Part shown: piece after piece, positions 53,674 to 61,339 of the stretch
Numbering within the stretch: position 1 is the first letter of the stretch
How the letters are laid out: each line of letters begins with the position of its first letter
Assembly (NCBI RefSeq): GCF_006716445.1
Contig: NZ_VFPA01000001.1
Location: 1,054,001-1,118,000, forward strand
Direction of reading: 5' to 3'
Origin: Pseudonocardia kunmingensis
Lineage (GTDB): Bacteria > Actinomycetota > Actinomycetes > Mycobacteriales > Pseudonocardiaceae
Length of the DNA: 64,000 bases
Notes under the pieces: model-generated
Told to the model about the DNA's origin: nothing
Database searches by the model: none
The model's input: the letters and a program-made list of their open reading frames with translations, nothing else
Translations under genes and position numbers: made by a program

Positions 53674-54563
53674 CCACTCCCGTCCTCTACGACAACCCCG
53701 GCCCGCGCATGCAGCGCCGGGTGCGGATCGGTTCGATCGTCGCCGGCGTCGTCCTGCTCGGGGTCGTCGCGCTGGTGCTCGTGCGGCTGGGGCAGGCGGG
53801 CCAGCTGTCCGGCGAGAAGTGGGGCCCGATCGTCAACCCGTACCACCCCCAGATCGCCGCGCTCTGGACCGGGCTCAGCGGTGCGCTGCTGAACAACTTC
53901 ATCGCGGCCGTCCTGGCGATGGCCCTGTCGCTGGTCGTCGGCACCGTGCTCGCGGTCACGCGCCTCACCAGCGCGCCCTGGTACCGCTGGATCGTCGTCG
54001 GCGCGATCGAGCTGTTCCGCGGGCTCCCGGTCGTGATCGCGATCTACCTCGCCTACCGGATCCTCCCGGAGCTCGGTGTCGACGTCTCGCTGCTGTGGTA
54101 CCTGGTCATCGGGCTCACGGCCTACAACTCGGTGATCATCGCGGAGATCGTGCGCTCGGGCGTGCTCTCGCTGCCGCGCGGTCAGGCCGAGGCCGCTGCG
54201 GCGATCGGCCTGACCCGCGTGCAGTCGCTGCGGCTGATCCAGCTGCCGCAGGCGTTCCGCGTGATGCTGCCCGCGCTCATCAGCCAGCTCGTGGTGATCC
54301 TGAAGGACACGTCGCTCGGGTTCATCATCCTCTACCCGGAGTCGGTGCGGTTCGTCCGGATCGCGATCCAGGAGCTGGACAACCCGATCCAGCTGTTCTT
54401 CGTGCTCGCCGTCATCTTCATCGTGATCAACTACCTGCTCGGCCGCTTCGCGGAGTGGGTCGAGCGGCGGTTGAGCCGCGCCCGCACCGGCGCCACCCCG
54501 GCGGGTGGGGCGGGCGAGCCCGAGACCCGGGCTCTGGCGGGGACCAGCGCCACCGGCGGGTGA
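53670..54563 (+). CDS. gluD: Glutamate ABC transporter permease 2
   Basis: The 297-residue permease pairs with GluC. It has a longer N-terminal cytoplasmic part, six or so helices and the EAA loop EAAAAIGLTRVQSLRLIQLP near residue 175. A polar, low-complexity tail (TGATPAGGAGEPETRALAG) follows the last helix. The ATG overlaps the gluC stop by four bases. It is the last gene of the operon. The next gene is a truncated LuxR-type regulator on the same strand with lower GC. Confidence 0.92.
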   Translation: MTTPVLYDNPGPRMQRRVRIGSIVAGVVLLGVVALVLVRLGQAGQLSGEKWGPIVNPYHPQIAALWTGLSGALLNNFIAAVLAMALSLVVGTVLAVTRLTSAPWYRWIVVGAIELFRGLPVVIAIYLAYRILPELGVDVSLLWYLVIGLTAYNSVIIAEIVRSGVLSLPRGQAEAAAAIGLTRVQSLRLIQLPQAFRVMLPALISQLVVILKDTSLGFIILYPESVRFVRIAIQELDNPIQLFFVLAVIFIVINYLLGRFAEWVERRLSRARTGATPAGGAGEPETRALAGTSATGG

Positions 54564-54606
54564 GCCGGGAGATCGAGCACACGCATCCGCCAGCAGGATC
54601 GACATC

Positions 54607-55101
54607 GTGGTGCACGCGGTCGGCGGTAGCACGACACAACCCATTTTCGTCGCCGGTTCATCCGAACTCACCAAGACGATCATCGTCCTCGAACCGAGTA
54701 ACCCTGACGGCATGAAATATCTGCGCGCCGGGGTGCTCGGGGTGCTGTACGCCGATTGCGAGATCAAGCAACTCGCCCGGGCAATCGACGCCGTGCGCAA
54801 TGGCGACTGCTACTTGAGTCGTGACCTCGGACGCGCCTTGGCCGAGCAACTGCAGCGACAGCAGGGCGACCCGGTCCGCCGCGATCCCACCCGCGTCCTG
54901 ACCGAACGCGAACTCCAGGTCGCACACCTGCTCGCCAAAGGGCACCCCAACCGGATCATCGCGCAGGAGCTAGCGATGTCCCAGGCGACCACGAAATTTC
55001 GCGTCTCGAACATCCTGCATAAACTGAAGGTCCAGACCCGAGCTCAGGCAGCCTCGGTCCTGACCCGATATACAGTGGCCGTCACACCCGTCAGCCGATG
55101 A
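54607..55101 (+). CDS. LuxR-type response regulator lacking half its receiver
   Basis: About 164 residues. The C-terminal half is a complete LuxR/NarL helix-turn-helix (LTERELQVAHLLAKGHPNRI, then AMSQATTKFRVSNILHKL). The N-terminal half matches only the end of a receiver: beta-4 to alpha-5 (KTIIVLEPSNPDGMKYLRAG, VLGVLYADCEIKQLARAIDA). The first three strands and the phospho-acceptor Asp are missing, so it cannot be phosphorylated normally. A GTG at 54607 or 54610 is the likeliest start, without a strong ribosome site. Base composition falls well below the neighbours here. It may be an eroded gene or a phosphorylation-independent regulator of the small secreted ORFs after it. Confidence 0.65.
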   Translation: MVHAVGGSTTQPIFVAGSSELTKTIIVLEPSNPDGMKYLRAGVLGVLYADCEIKQLARAIDAVRNGDCYLSRDLGRALAEQLQRQQGDPVRRDPTRVLTERELQVAHLLAKGHPNRIIAQELAMSQATTKFRVSNILHKLKVQTRAQAASVLTRYTVAVTPVSR

Positions 55102-55150
55102 CGTTCACGCCTCTTGATGCCGGCGGGCCTTGGCCCGACACATCGAACTC

Positions 55151-55182
55151 GCCGAACGACTAGGCCGTATTCGCCGTTCGGC
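55151..55182. promoter_or_regulatory. Inverted repeat upstream of small secreted ORF
   Basis: GCCGAACG (55151-55158) and CGTTCGGC (55175-55182) form a perfect 8-bp dyad with a 16-bp spacer, 64 bp before the start of the small secreted ORF and 50 bp after the LuxR-type gene. It could be a regulator binding site or a terminator for the LuxR-type gene. Confidence 0.4.
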
Positions 55183-55245
55183 CAGTTGCCTGGTCAGCGA
55201 CCCAATGAGAGACTTTAATTGTCGTACTCACGATAAGGAGAACCA

Positions 55246-55440
55246 GTGCGAGAACGGAAGCGCTCGGCCATCGCATCCGCGCTGATAGCGAGCATGGCAG
55301 CATTCGCGGTTGCCTTTGTCCAGCAACCAATAGCATACGCGGCACCGCCCACCGCAGACACCACCGAATTCACGCCGGCGGCCGTGCAGCGCATCCTCGG
55401 CGGCACCGGCAAGACCTGCGGCCCGATTCAGGCTCACTAG
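55246..55440 (+). CDS. Small secreted peptide (signal peptide plus about 32 residues)
   Basis: This is a 64-residue ORF with a textbook ribosome site (AAGGAG, 5 bp before the GTG). Residues 1-32 form a signal peptide: basic MRERKR, hydrophobic core IASALIASMAAFAVAFV, and a likely cut after AYA. The predicted mature peptide is only about 32 residues, APPTADTTEF to the end, with a single cysteine near the C-terminus (GKTCGPIQAH). No family is recognised. After the TAG the same frame still looks coding-like for about 18 codons (VGNACSKQLDSQEALC), so it may be a truncated form of a longer secreted protein whose remainder is the next ORF. Confidence 0.55.
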   Translation: MRERKRSAIASALIASMAAFAVAFVQQPIAYAAPPTADTTEFTPAAVQRILGGTGKTCGPIQAH

Positions 55441-55451
55441 GTGGGCAATGC

Positions 55452-55691
55452 ATGCTCGAAGCAGCTGGATTCCCAGGAGGCGCTGTGCAGGTGCACATCG
55501 ATGTCTCCGGATCGTTCCGCAACCCCACGGAGTGGACGCTCCTCAACCTGAAGGACGGAGGCGAGTGCAGCGGCTCCTTCGTTCCGGCCGACGAGGGGCG
55601 AAACTGGACGTGCACGCTTCCCGCCGGCACCCTCACACTCGTCACGTTCCGGCCGCCCGGCGCCTCCGCCGAAATCGCTGTGAGGTGGTGA
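55452..55691 (+). CDS. Small hypothetical protein, possibly the detached C-terminal half of the preceding ORF
   Basis: This 79-residue ORF lies 11 bp after the secreted peptide, in another frame. Its sequence (VQVHIDVSGSFRNPTEWTLL, two cysteines in GECSGSF and WTCTLPA, ending ASAEIAVRW) looks like a small beta-sandwich domain. It has no signal peptide of its own, although such a cysteine-containing beta domain would be expected outside the cell. AGGTGGG lies 6 bp before its ATG. Either it is an independent gene, or a nonsense codon plus a frameshift has split one secreted protein into two. No family is recognised. Confidence 0.45.
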   Translation: MLEAAGFPGGAVQVHIDVSGSFRNPTEWTLLNLKDGGECSGSFVPADEGRNWTCTLPAGTLTLVTFRPPGASAEIAVRW

Positions 55692-55694
55692 ACG

Positions 55695-56033
55695 ATGCTT
55701 TCCGAGCTTCGGCTTCCGGTACTGCTTTCCGTGACTGCGCTAGCCGCAGGAGCGAGTTTCTCGCTGGGCACGGCACCAGCTTCCATATTTGCATGGGACG
55801 CGGAGTCAACGGCTCCCCGATGCAGCGCTCAGGGCTTCCCTGACCGGACGCCGCCGGAGAGCTCGTACTCCTGCGCGGGCGCACGCACAGAGGTCAGGGC
55901 AATAGCCGTCTGCGACTCGCCGGAGGGCCACCGATACACGGTCCGCGGGCCATGGATGTCTGCCGGCTCCACGTCGGTGACCGCCTGCGGAGTAGGCAGC
56001 ATCCTTGTCGATTGGGGAGGCGAGACCCGCTGA
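55695..56033 (+). CDS. Small secreted cysteine-containing protein
   Basis: The 112-residue ORF starts at an ATG with GAGGTGG 6 bp upstream, only 3 bp after the previous stop. Residues 1-30 form a signal peptide (LPVLLSVTALAAGASFSLGT). The mature part has four cysteines (RCSAQG, YSCAGA, AVCDSPEG, TACGVG), which could make two disulfides, and ends VDWGGETR. The spacing of the three short ORFs suggests one transcript. No known family is recognised. It converges on the S9 peptidase gene (45-bp gap). Confidence 0.6.
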   Translation: MLSELRLPVLLSVTALAAGASFSLGTAPASIFAWDAESTAPRCSAQGFPDRTPPESSYSCAGARTEVRAIAVCDSPEGHRYTVRGPWMSAGSTSVTACGVGSILVDWGGETR

Positions 56034-56078
56034 AGTGGGCCACCGCCCCGGCTCCGTCGGGGATCGGCGGTTCGAGGA

Positions 56079-58034
56079 TCAGAGGTTGTCGACCACCACC
56101 GGCTCGATGCCCTCCTCCGCCGGCAGGTCGAAGCCGAGCACCTGGGCGTAGAAGCTCAGCTCCGCGTCCAGGGCCCGGCGGATGTTCTCCGCCCGCCGGA
56201 AGCCGTGCTGCTCGCCGTCGAAGAGCAGGTAGGCCACCGGCGTGCCCTTCGCCCGCAGCGCGTCGACGATCATCTCGCTCTGGTTCGGCGGCACCACCTC
56301 GTCCTCCGCCCCCTGCAGCACGATCAGGGGGCGGGTGAAGCGGTCGACGTGGTGGATCGGGGACCGCTGCTCGTAGACGTCGCGGGCCTCCGGGTAGGGG
56401 CCGACCAGCCGGTCGAGGTAGCGGCTCTCGAACTTGTGGGTGTCGGCGGCGAGCGCCGCCAGGTCGGCCACGCCGAAGTGGTCGGCGCCCGCGGCGAACG
56501 GGGTGTCCTCGCGGGCCAGTGCGGCGAGCGTCGTGAAGCCGCCCGCCGAGCCGCCGCGGATGCACAGCCGCTCACCGTCGACGCGGCCCTGCGCGGCGAG
56601 GTGGCGTGCGGCCGCGAGACAGTCGGCCACGTCGATCACGCCCCACTCCCCCAGCAGCTCCTGCCGGTAGGCGCGCCCGTAGCCGGTGGAGCCGCCGTAG
56701 TCGACGTCGACGACGGCGAAGCCGCGGCTCGTCCAGTACTGCACGGTGGTGCTCAGCACGGGCGTGGCGGCGCCGGTCGGGCCGCCGTGGATCTGCACCA
56801 GCAGCGGCGGGCGCTCGTCCGCCGGGCCGGTCCACTCGGCGGAGGCGGGCGGGTAGAACTGCGCGTGGGCCCGCCGCGACGCGCCGCTGCCGTCCACCGA
56901 GTCGAAGGTGAGGTGCTCGGGCTGGGAGATCCCGGCCGGGTCCAGCCCGAGGTCCCGGGGCGCCCGCAGGGTCTCGACGGCCGAGGTGGCGACGTCGACC
57001 CGGTGCACGCCGGGCTCGGCGGTCGGGCTGCCGGCGACCACCACGACGGCGCCGGGGCCTGCCGCGCGCACCGCACCGATCGCCGAGAACGGCACGTCCA
57101 GGTCGATCAGGCCGCCGTCGGTCTCCTTCACGGCGAGCCCGTCGCGGCCGTTGCTCCACCGCGCGTAGACGACCCGGCCGTCGTCCAGGGGTGCGTAGCG
57201 CGCCGACCCGAACACCCAGGCCGGCACGCCGAGATCGGAGTCCAGGCGCACCACGGGCTCGATGTCGCTGCCGGGCGTCCAGCGGTAGAGGTTCCACCAG
57301 TCGGTGCGGTCGGACAGGAACAGCAGCGACCCGTCGGGCTCGAAGCGCGGCTCGAGCACCGACTCCCCCGTGCCGCCCGCGACCACGGTCTCCTCGCCCG
57401 ACGCCAGGTCGCGCGCCACGAGCAGCGTGTCGTCCCACGGCATCGACGGGTGGTCCCACTGCAACCAGGCCAGCGTGCCGCCGTCCGGGCTCAGGCGCGG
57501 GGCGGCGACGAAGTCGGGGCCGCTGACGAGCACCTCCGGCTCCGACAGGTGGTCGGCGGCGAGGCGCACGACCTCGTTGTGCACGTCCGTGGCCGACGAT
57601 CCGGTGTGCCGCTCCCGCACGCAGACGATCGTGGCCCCGTCCGGGGCGACGTCACCGTCGGCGTAGCGGTCCGCCCGCGGCGACGCGGGCTCCGGCGTGA
57701 TCGGCTGCGGCGCGCCTCCCGGTGCGAGCCGGTAGAGCCGCTGGTCGGCCCAGTCGGTGAACCAGACGACGCCGTCGCGCACCCACCAGGCCGCGCCCCC
57801 GTACTCGTGCACGGCGGTGCGCGCGTTCGTCCCGTCGGGCAGGAGGTCGGTGGTCGTGCCGTCCGGGCTGCGGCGCACCAGCTGCGTGCGGCCGCCCTCG
57901 CCGGGCCGTCCCTCGGCCCACACCACGTCGGCACCGTCCACGTGCACCTCGCCCAGGCGCACGGCCGCGGCCGTCACCAGCTCGGAGGTGACGGGGGTGG
58001 GCCAGGAGCCGTAGGGCCGCTCGGAGATCGTCAC
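56079..58034 (-). CDS. S9-family prolyl oligopeptidase-like peptidase
   Basis: The 651-residue serine peptidase has an N-terminal beta-propeller (about 1-380, with blades such as DGTTTDLLPDG, GGTLAWLQWDHP, GSLLFLSDRTDWW) that gates a C-terminal alpha/beta hydrolase domain. The triad is Ser in RGGSAGGFTT near residue 505, Asp in QGAEDEVVPPNQ and His in DGEQHGFR. It belongs to the dipeptidyl-peptidase / acylaminoacyl-peptidase branch and cleaves short peptides. No signal peptide is seen, so it is cytosolic. The upstream promoter region contains a duplicated palindromic repeat. Confidence 0.9.
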   Translation of the reverse strand: MTISERPYGSWPTPVTSELVTAAAVRLGEVHVDGADVVWAEGRPGEGGRTQLVRRSPDGTTTDLLPDGTNARTAVHEYGGAAWWVRDGVVWFTDWADQRLYRLAPGGAPQPITPEPASPRADRYADGDVAPDGATIVCVRERHTGSSATDVHNEVVRLAADHLSEPEVLVSGPDFVAAPRLSPDGGTLAWLQWDHPSMPWDDTLLVARDLASGEETVVAGGTGESVLEPRFEPDGSLLFLSDRTDWWNLYRWTPGSDIEPVVRLDSDLGVPAWVFGSARYAPLDDGRVVYARWSNGRDGLAVKETDGGLIDLDVPFSAIGAVRAAGPGAVVVVAGSPTAEPGVHRVDVATSAVETLRAPRDLGLDPAGISQPEHLTFDSVDGSGASRRAHAQFYPPASAEWTGPADERPPLLVQIHGGPTGAATPVLSTTVQYWTSRGFAVVDVDYGGSTGYGRAYRQELLGEWGVIDVADCLAAARHLAAQGRVDGERLCIRGGSAGGFTTLAALAREDTPFAAGADHFGVADLAALAADTHKFESRYLDRLVGPYPEARDVYEQRSPIHHVDRFTRPLIVLQGAEDEVVPPNQSEMIVDALRAKGTPVAYLLFDGEQHGFRRAENIRRALDAELSFYAQVLGFDLPAEEGIEPVVVDNL

Positions 58035-58087
58035 ACCGCCACGTTATCCGCGCCGCACCCCCGCTCACACACCGACTTCCGCGCTCC

Positions 58088-58264
58088 CACACCGACTGCA
58101 GTCGGTGTGCGAGCACCACGATCGGTGTGGGACCGGGCCGCGGCGCGGGGGCCGCGAGGCGCGGGGCCGCGAGGCGCGACGCCGCACCTCCCGCGCTCGC
58201 ACACCGATTGCCTCGCTCGTGCACCGACTGCAGTCGGTGTGCGAGCACCACGATCGGTGTGGGA
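58088..58264. repeat. Duplicated 43-bp palindromic repeat in divergent promoter region
   Basis: An identical 43-bp stretch occurs at 58090-58132 and 58222-58264. Each begins with the perfect palindrome CCGACTGCAGTCGG extended by CACA/TGTG, then GCGAGCACCACGATCGGTG. Shorter fragments CACACCGA occur at 58067 and 58200. It lies between the S9 peptidase start and the next gene. It could be a mobile intergenic palindrome family or a regulatory site. Confidence 0.85.
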
Positions 58265-58320
58265 GCGGTCGGGGCGCGGTGGCGCGTAGCGTGGGCCGCA
58301 CCGGAGCGAGAGGAGCCGTC

Positions 58321-58599
58321 GTGCCCGAGCCGTCGCAGGAACCGACCCCGCAGCCGATCGACGCCGAGATCGTTCCCGACCCGGCCCCGCGTGCCACGCC
58401 TGCGCCCGACTACGACGAGCACGGCGTGCCGAGCCTCGACCACGTCCGCGACAAGATCGAGAGCCGTTACGCCACCTCGATCGGGGCCGCGGAGCTGGCC
58501 GAGAGCACCGCTGCGGGTCGTGACGTGGAGCAGCAGGAGGCCGACCGCGCCGCCGCCGCGAAGGCGAAGCTGGACGAGATCCGCCGCTCCCTCGGCTGA
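58321..58599 (+). CDS. Small conserved-looking acidic protein
   Basis: The 92-residue protein has a Pro-rich N-terminus (PEPSQEPTPQPIDAEIV) and a helical C-terminal half (LDHVRDKIESRYATSIGAAE, ELAESTAAGRD, and AAAAKAKLDEIRRSLG), predicted coiled-coil. GAGGAG precedes the GTG. There is no signal peptide or membrane segment. Homologous short proteins seem common in actinomycetes but I cannot name a family or function. A very strong hairpin (58611-58665) separates it from the convergent sdhB. Confidence 0.6.
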   Translation: MPEPSQEPTPQPIDAEIVPDPAPRATPAPDYDEHGVPSLDHVRDKIESRYATSIGAAELAESTAAGRDVEQQEADRAAAAKAKLDEIRRSLG

Positions 58600-58610
58600 C
58601 CGCGGCACCG

Positions 58611-58665
58611 TTGCAGCAAAGCCACTTCCACTCCACGTGGTTGCGTGGAAGTGGCTTTGCTGCAA
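58611..58665. terminator. 21-bp perfect-stem bidirectional terminator
   Basis: TTGCAGCAAAGCCACTTCCA plus one further C (58611-58631) pairs perfectly with 58645-58665 around a 13-nt loop. The right arm ends TTTGCTGCAA. It lies between convergent genes, 12 and 7 bp from their stops. The stem is AT-richer than its surroundings. Confidence 0.85.
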
Positions 58666-58671
58666 TACCTG

Positions 58672-59427
58672 CTACGCCCCGGAGCGCTTGAAGATCTTGC
58701 TCCCCAGCCAGACCAGCGGGTCGTACTTGCGGTCCACCACGCGCTCCTTGAGCGGGATCAGCGCGTTGTCAGTGATCTTGATGTGCTCGGGGCAGACCTC
58801 GGTGCAGCACTTGGTGATGTTGCAGTAGCCGAGGCCGTGCTCCTCCTGCGCCTCGTCCACACGGTCGGCGACGTCGAGGGGGTGCATGTCGAGCTCCGCC
58901 ACGCGCATCAGGTAGCGCGGCCCGGCGAAGTTCTCCTTGTTCTCCTCGTGGTCGCGCACCACGTGGCAGGTGTTCTGGCACAGGTAGCACTCGATGCACT
59001 TGCGGAACTCCTGGCTCCGCTCGACGTCGACCTGCTGCATCCGGTACTCACCGGGCTCCAGGTCGGGCGGCGGCGCGAAGCTGGGGATCTCGCGGGCCTT
59101 CGTGTAGTTGAACGACACGTCGGTGACGAGGTCCCGGATCACCGGGAACGTCCGCAGCGGCGTGACCGTGATGACCTCGTCCTCGGTGAACGTGGACATC
59201 CGGGTCATGCACATCAGCCGCGGCCGGCCGTTGATCTCCGCGCTGCACGAGCCGCACTTGCCGGCCTTGCAGTTCCAGCGGACGGCGAGGTCCTGGGCCT
59301 CGGTCTGCTGGAGCCGGTGGATGATGTCGAGGACGACCTCGCCCTCGTTGACCTCCACCTTGTAGTCGACGAGCTCCCCCTTCTCGTCGTCGCCCCGCCA
59401 GACGCGGTAGTGCGCCTCGTACGTCAC
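58672..59427 (-). CDS. sdhB: Succinate dehydrogenase iron-sulfur subunit (Sdh1 type)
   Basis: The 251-residue electron-transfer subunit has the [2Fe-2S] site WNCKAGKCGSCSAEI near residue 52, then CIECYLCQNTCH near residue 145 and CNITKCCTEVCPEH near residue 205 for the [4Fe-4S] and [3Fe-4S] clusters. It passes electrons from SdhA to the membrane subunit. The ATG overlaps the sdhA stop (ATGA). Sequence type and the sdhC-sdhA-sdhB order correspond to mycobacterial Rv0249c-Rv0248c-Rv0247c (Sdh1). Confidence 0.94.
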   Translation of the reverse strand: MTYEAHYRVWRGDDEKGELVDYKVEVNEGEVVLDIIHRLQQTEAQDLAVRWNCKAGKCGSCSAEINGRPRLMCMTRMSTFTEDEVITVTPLRTFPVIRDLVTDVSFNYTKAREIPSFAPPPDLEPGEYRMQQVDVERSQEFRKCIECYLCQNTCHVVRDHEENKENFAGPRYLMRVAELDMHPLDVADRVDEAQEEHGLGYCNITKCCTEVCPEHIKITDNALIPLKERVVDRKYDPLVWLGSKIFKRSGA

Positions 59428-61334
59428 TTGGCAGCCTCCCCGGCTCGGTGTCCGCCCAGCTCCTCGCCGGTGTAGTACTTCTTCAGCTCGTCCATCTCGA
59501 ACAGGTCCAGCAGCTCGGGCCGCATCGGCACCTGCTCCTGGCGCACGAGGTGCACGTCGTCCTCCCCGTTCGCCGACAGCACCAGCAGCAGGTGGCGCCA
59601 GTCGGCGTCCATCGCCGGGTAGTCGTCACGGGTGTGCCCGCCGCGGCTCTCCTGCCGCTCCAGCGCCGCCTTGGCCACGCACAGCGAGACCAGCAGCATG
59701 TTGCGCAGGTCCAGCGCGAGGTGCCAGCCGGGGTTGAACGCCCGCCCGCCCTCGACCGCGACCGACTTCGCCCGGGTCGCGATGTCCTGCACGGCCTTGA
59801 GCGCCTGCTCCATCTCGTCGGCCTTGCGGATGATGCCGACCAGGTCGTTCATCGTCTTCTGCAGCTCCAGCTGCACGACGAACGGGTTCTCGCCACCCTC
59901 GACGGCGTTCGAGAACGGCAGCAACGCGCGCTCCTGCGCGGACGTGACGTCGTCGATCCGCACCGCGGGGCGCACCCCGGCCAGCCCGTCGACGTACTCC
60001 GACGCGCCCGCGCCCGCCCGGCGGCCGAACACCAGCAGGTCCGACAGCGAGTTGCCGCCGAGCCGATTGGAGCCGTGCATGCCGCCCGCCACCTCGCCCG
60101 CGGCGAACAGGCCCGGCACCTTCGACATCGCCGAGTCCGGCTCGACCTCGACCCCGCCCATCACGTAGTGGCAGGTCGGGCCGACCTCCATCGGCTCCTT
60201 CGTGATGTCGACGTCGGCCAGCTCCTTGAACTGGTGGTACATCGACGGCAGCCGCTTCTGGATCTCCTCGGGCGACAGCCGCGAGGCGATGTCGAGGAAG
60301 ACGCCGCCGTGCGGGCTCCCGCGGCCGGCCTTGACCTCGGAGTTGATCGCGCGCGCGACCTCGTCACGGGGCAGCAGCTCCGGCGGGCGCCGGTTGTTGT
60401 CGGCGTCGGTGTACCAGCGGTCGCCCTCCTCCTCGGTGGTGGCGTACTGGTCCTTGAAGACGTCCGGGACGTACTCGAACATGAACCGCTTGCCCTCGGA
60501 GTTGCGCAGCACACCGCCGTCGCCGCGCACCGACTCCGTGACCAGGATCCCCTTCACCGACGGCGGCCAGACCATGCCCGTCGGGTGGAACTGCAGGAAC
60601 TCCATGTTGATCAGCGTGGCGCCCGCGCGGAGGGCGAGCGCGTGGCCGTCGCCGGTGTACTCCCAGGAGTTCGACGTGACCTGGTAGCTCTTGCCGACGC
60701 CGCCGGTGGCCAGCACGATCGCCGGGGCGTCGAACCGGACGAGGCCGCCGGTGCTGCGGTAGTAGCCGAAGCAGCCGGCGATCCGGTCGCCGTCCTTGAA
60801 GAGCTCGGTGATCGTGGTCTCGTGGAAGACGCGGATGTTGGCCTCGTAGTCGCCGGTCTCCGCGTAGTCCTCCTGCTGCAGCGACACCACCTTCTGCTGC
60901 AGCGTGCGGATCATCTCCAGGCCGGTGCGGTCGCCGACGTGCGCGAGCCGGGGGTAGGTGTGCCCGCCGAAGTTCCGCTGGCTGATCTTGCCGTCCGCGG
61001 TGCGGTCGAACAGCGCGCCGTAGGTCTCCAGCTCCCAGACGCGGTCGGGGGCCTCCTTGGCGTGCAGTTCCGCCATCCGCCAGTTGTTGAGGAACTTCCC
61101 GCCGCGCATGGTGTCGCGGTAGTGCACCATCCAGTTGTCGTTGGGGTTGACGTTCCCCATCGACGCGGCGCAGCCGCCCTCGGCCATCACCGTGTGCGCC
61201 TTGCCGAACAGCGACTTGGAGATGATGGCGGTGCGCTTGCCCTGCGCCCGCGCCTCGATGGCGGCCCGCAGGCCCGCGCCCCCGGCGCCGATCACGACGA
61301 CGTCGTACTCGTGCCGCTCGATCTCTTCCGACAT
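59424..61334 (-). CDS. sdhA: Succinate dehydrogenase flavoprotein subunit (Sdh1 type)
   Basis: The 636-residue catalytic subunit oxidises succinate to fumarate. It has FAD motif VVVIGAGGAGLRAAIEA at the start, the flavinylated His in KAHTVMAEGG near residue 45, substrate-site elements FLQFHPTGMV and HGSNRLGGNSL, and a C-terminal helical bundle. The ATG at 61334 has GGGGTGAG just upstream; the GTG at 61343, overlapping the sdhC stop, is an alternative. It is coupled to sdhB by a four-base overlap. Confidence 0.96.
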   Translation of the reverse strand: MSEEIERHEYDVVVIGAGGAGLRAAIEARAQGKRTAIISKSLFGKAHTVMAEGGCAASMGNVNPNDNWMVHYRDTMRGGKFLNNWRMAELHAKEAPDRVWELETYGALFDRTADGKISQRNFGGHTYPRLAHVGDRTGLEMIRTLQQKVVSLQQEDYAETGDYEANIRVFHETTITELFKDGDRIAGCFGYYRSTGGLVRFDAPAIVLATGGVGKSYQVTSNSWEYTGDGHALALRAGATLINMEFLQFHPTGMVWPPSVKGILVTESVRGDGGVLRNSEGKRFMFEYVPDVFKDQYATTEEEGDRWYTDADNNRRPPELLPRDEVARAINSEVKAGRGSPHGGVFLDIASRLSPEEIQKRLPSMYHQFKELADVDITKEPMEVGPTCHYVMGGVEVEPDSAMSKVPGLFAAGEVAGGMHGSNRLGGNSLSDLLVFGRRAGAGASEYVDGLAGVRPAVRIDDVTSAQERALLPFSNAVEGGENPFVVQLELQKTMNDLVGIIRKADEMEQALKAVQDIATRAKSVAVEGGRAFNPGWHLALDLRNMLLVSLCVAKAALERQESRGGHTRDDYPAMDADWRHLLLVLSANGEDDVHLVRQEQVPMRPELLDLFEMDELKKYYTGEELGGHRAGEAAK

Positions 61335-61339
61335 GTCGC

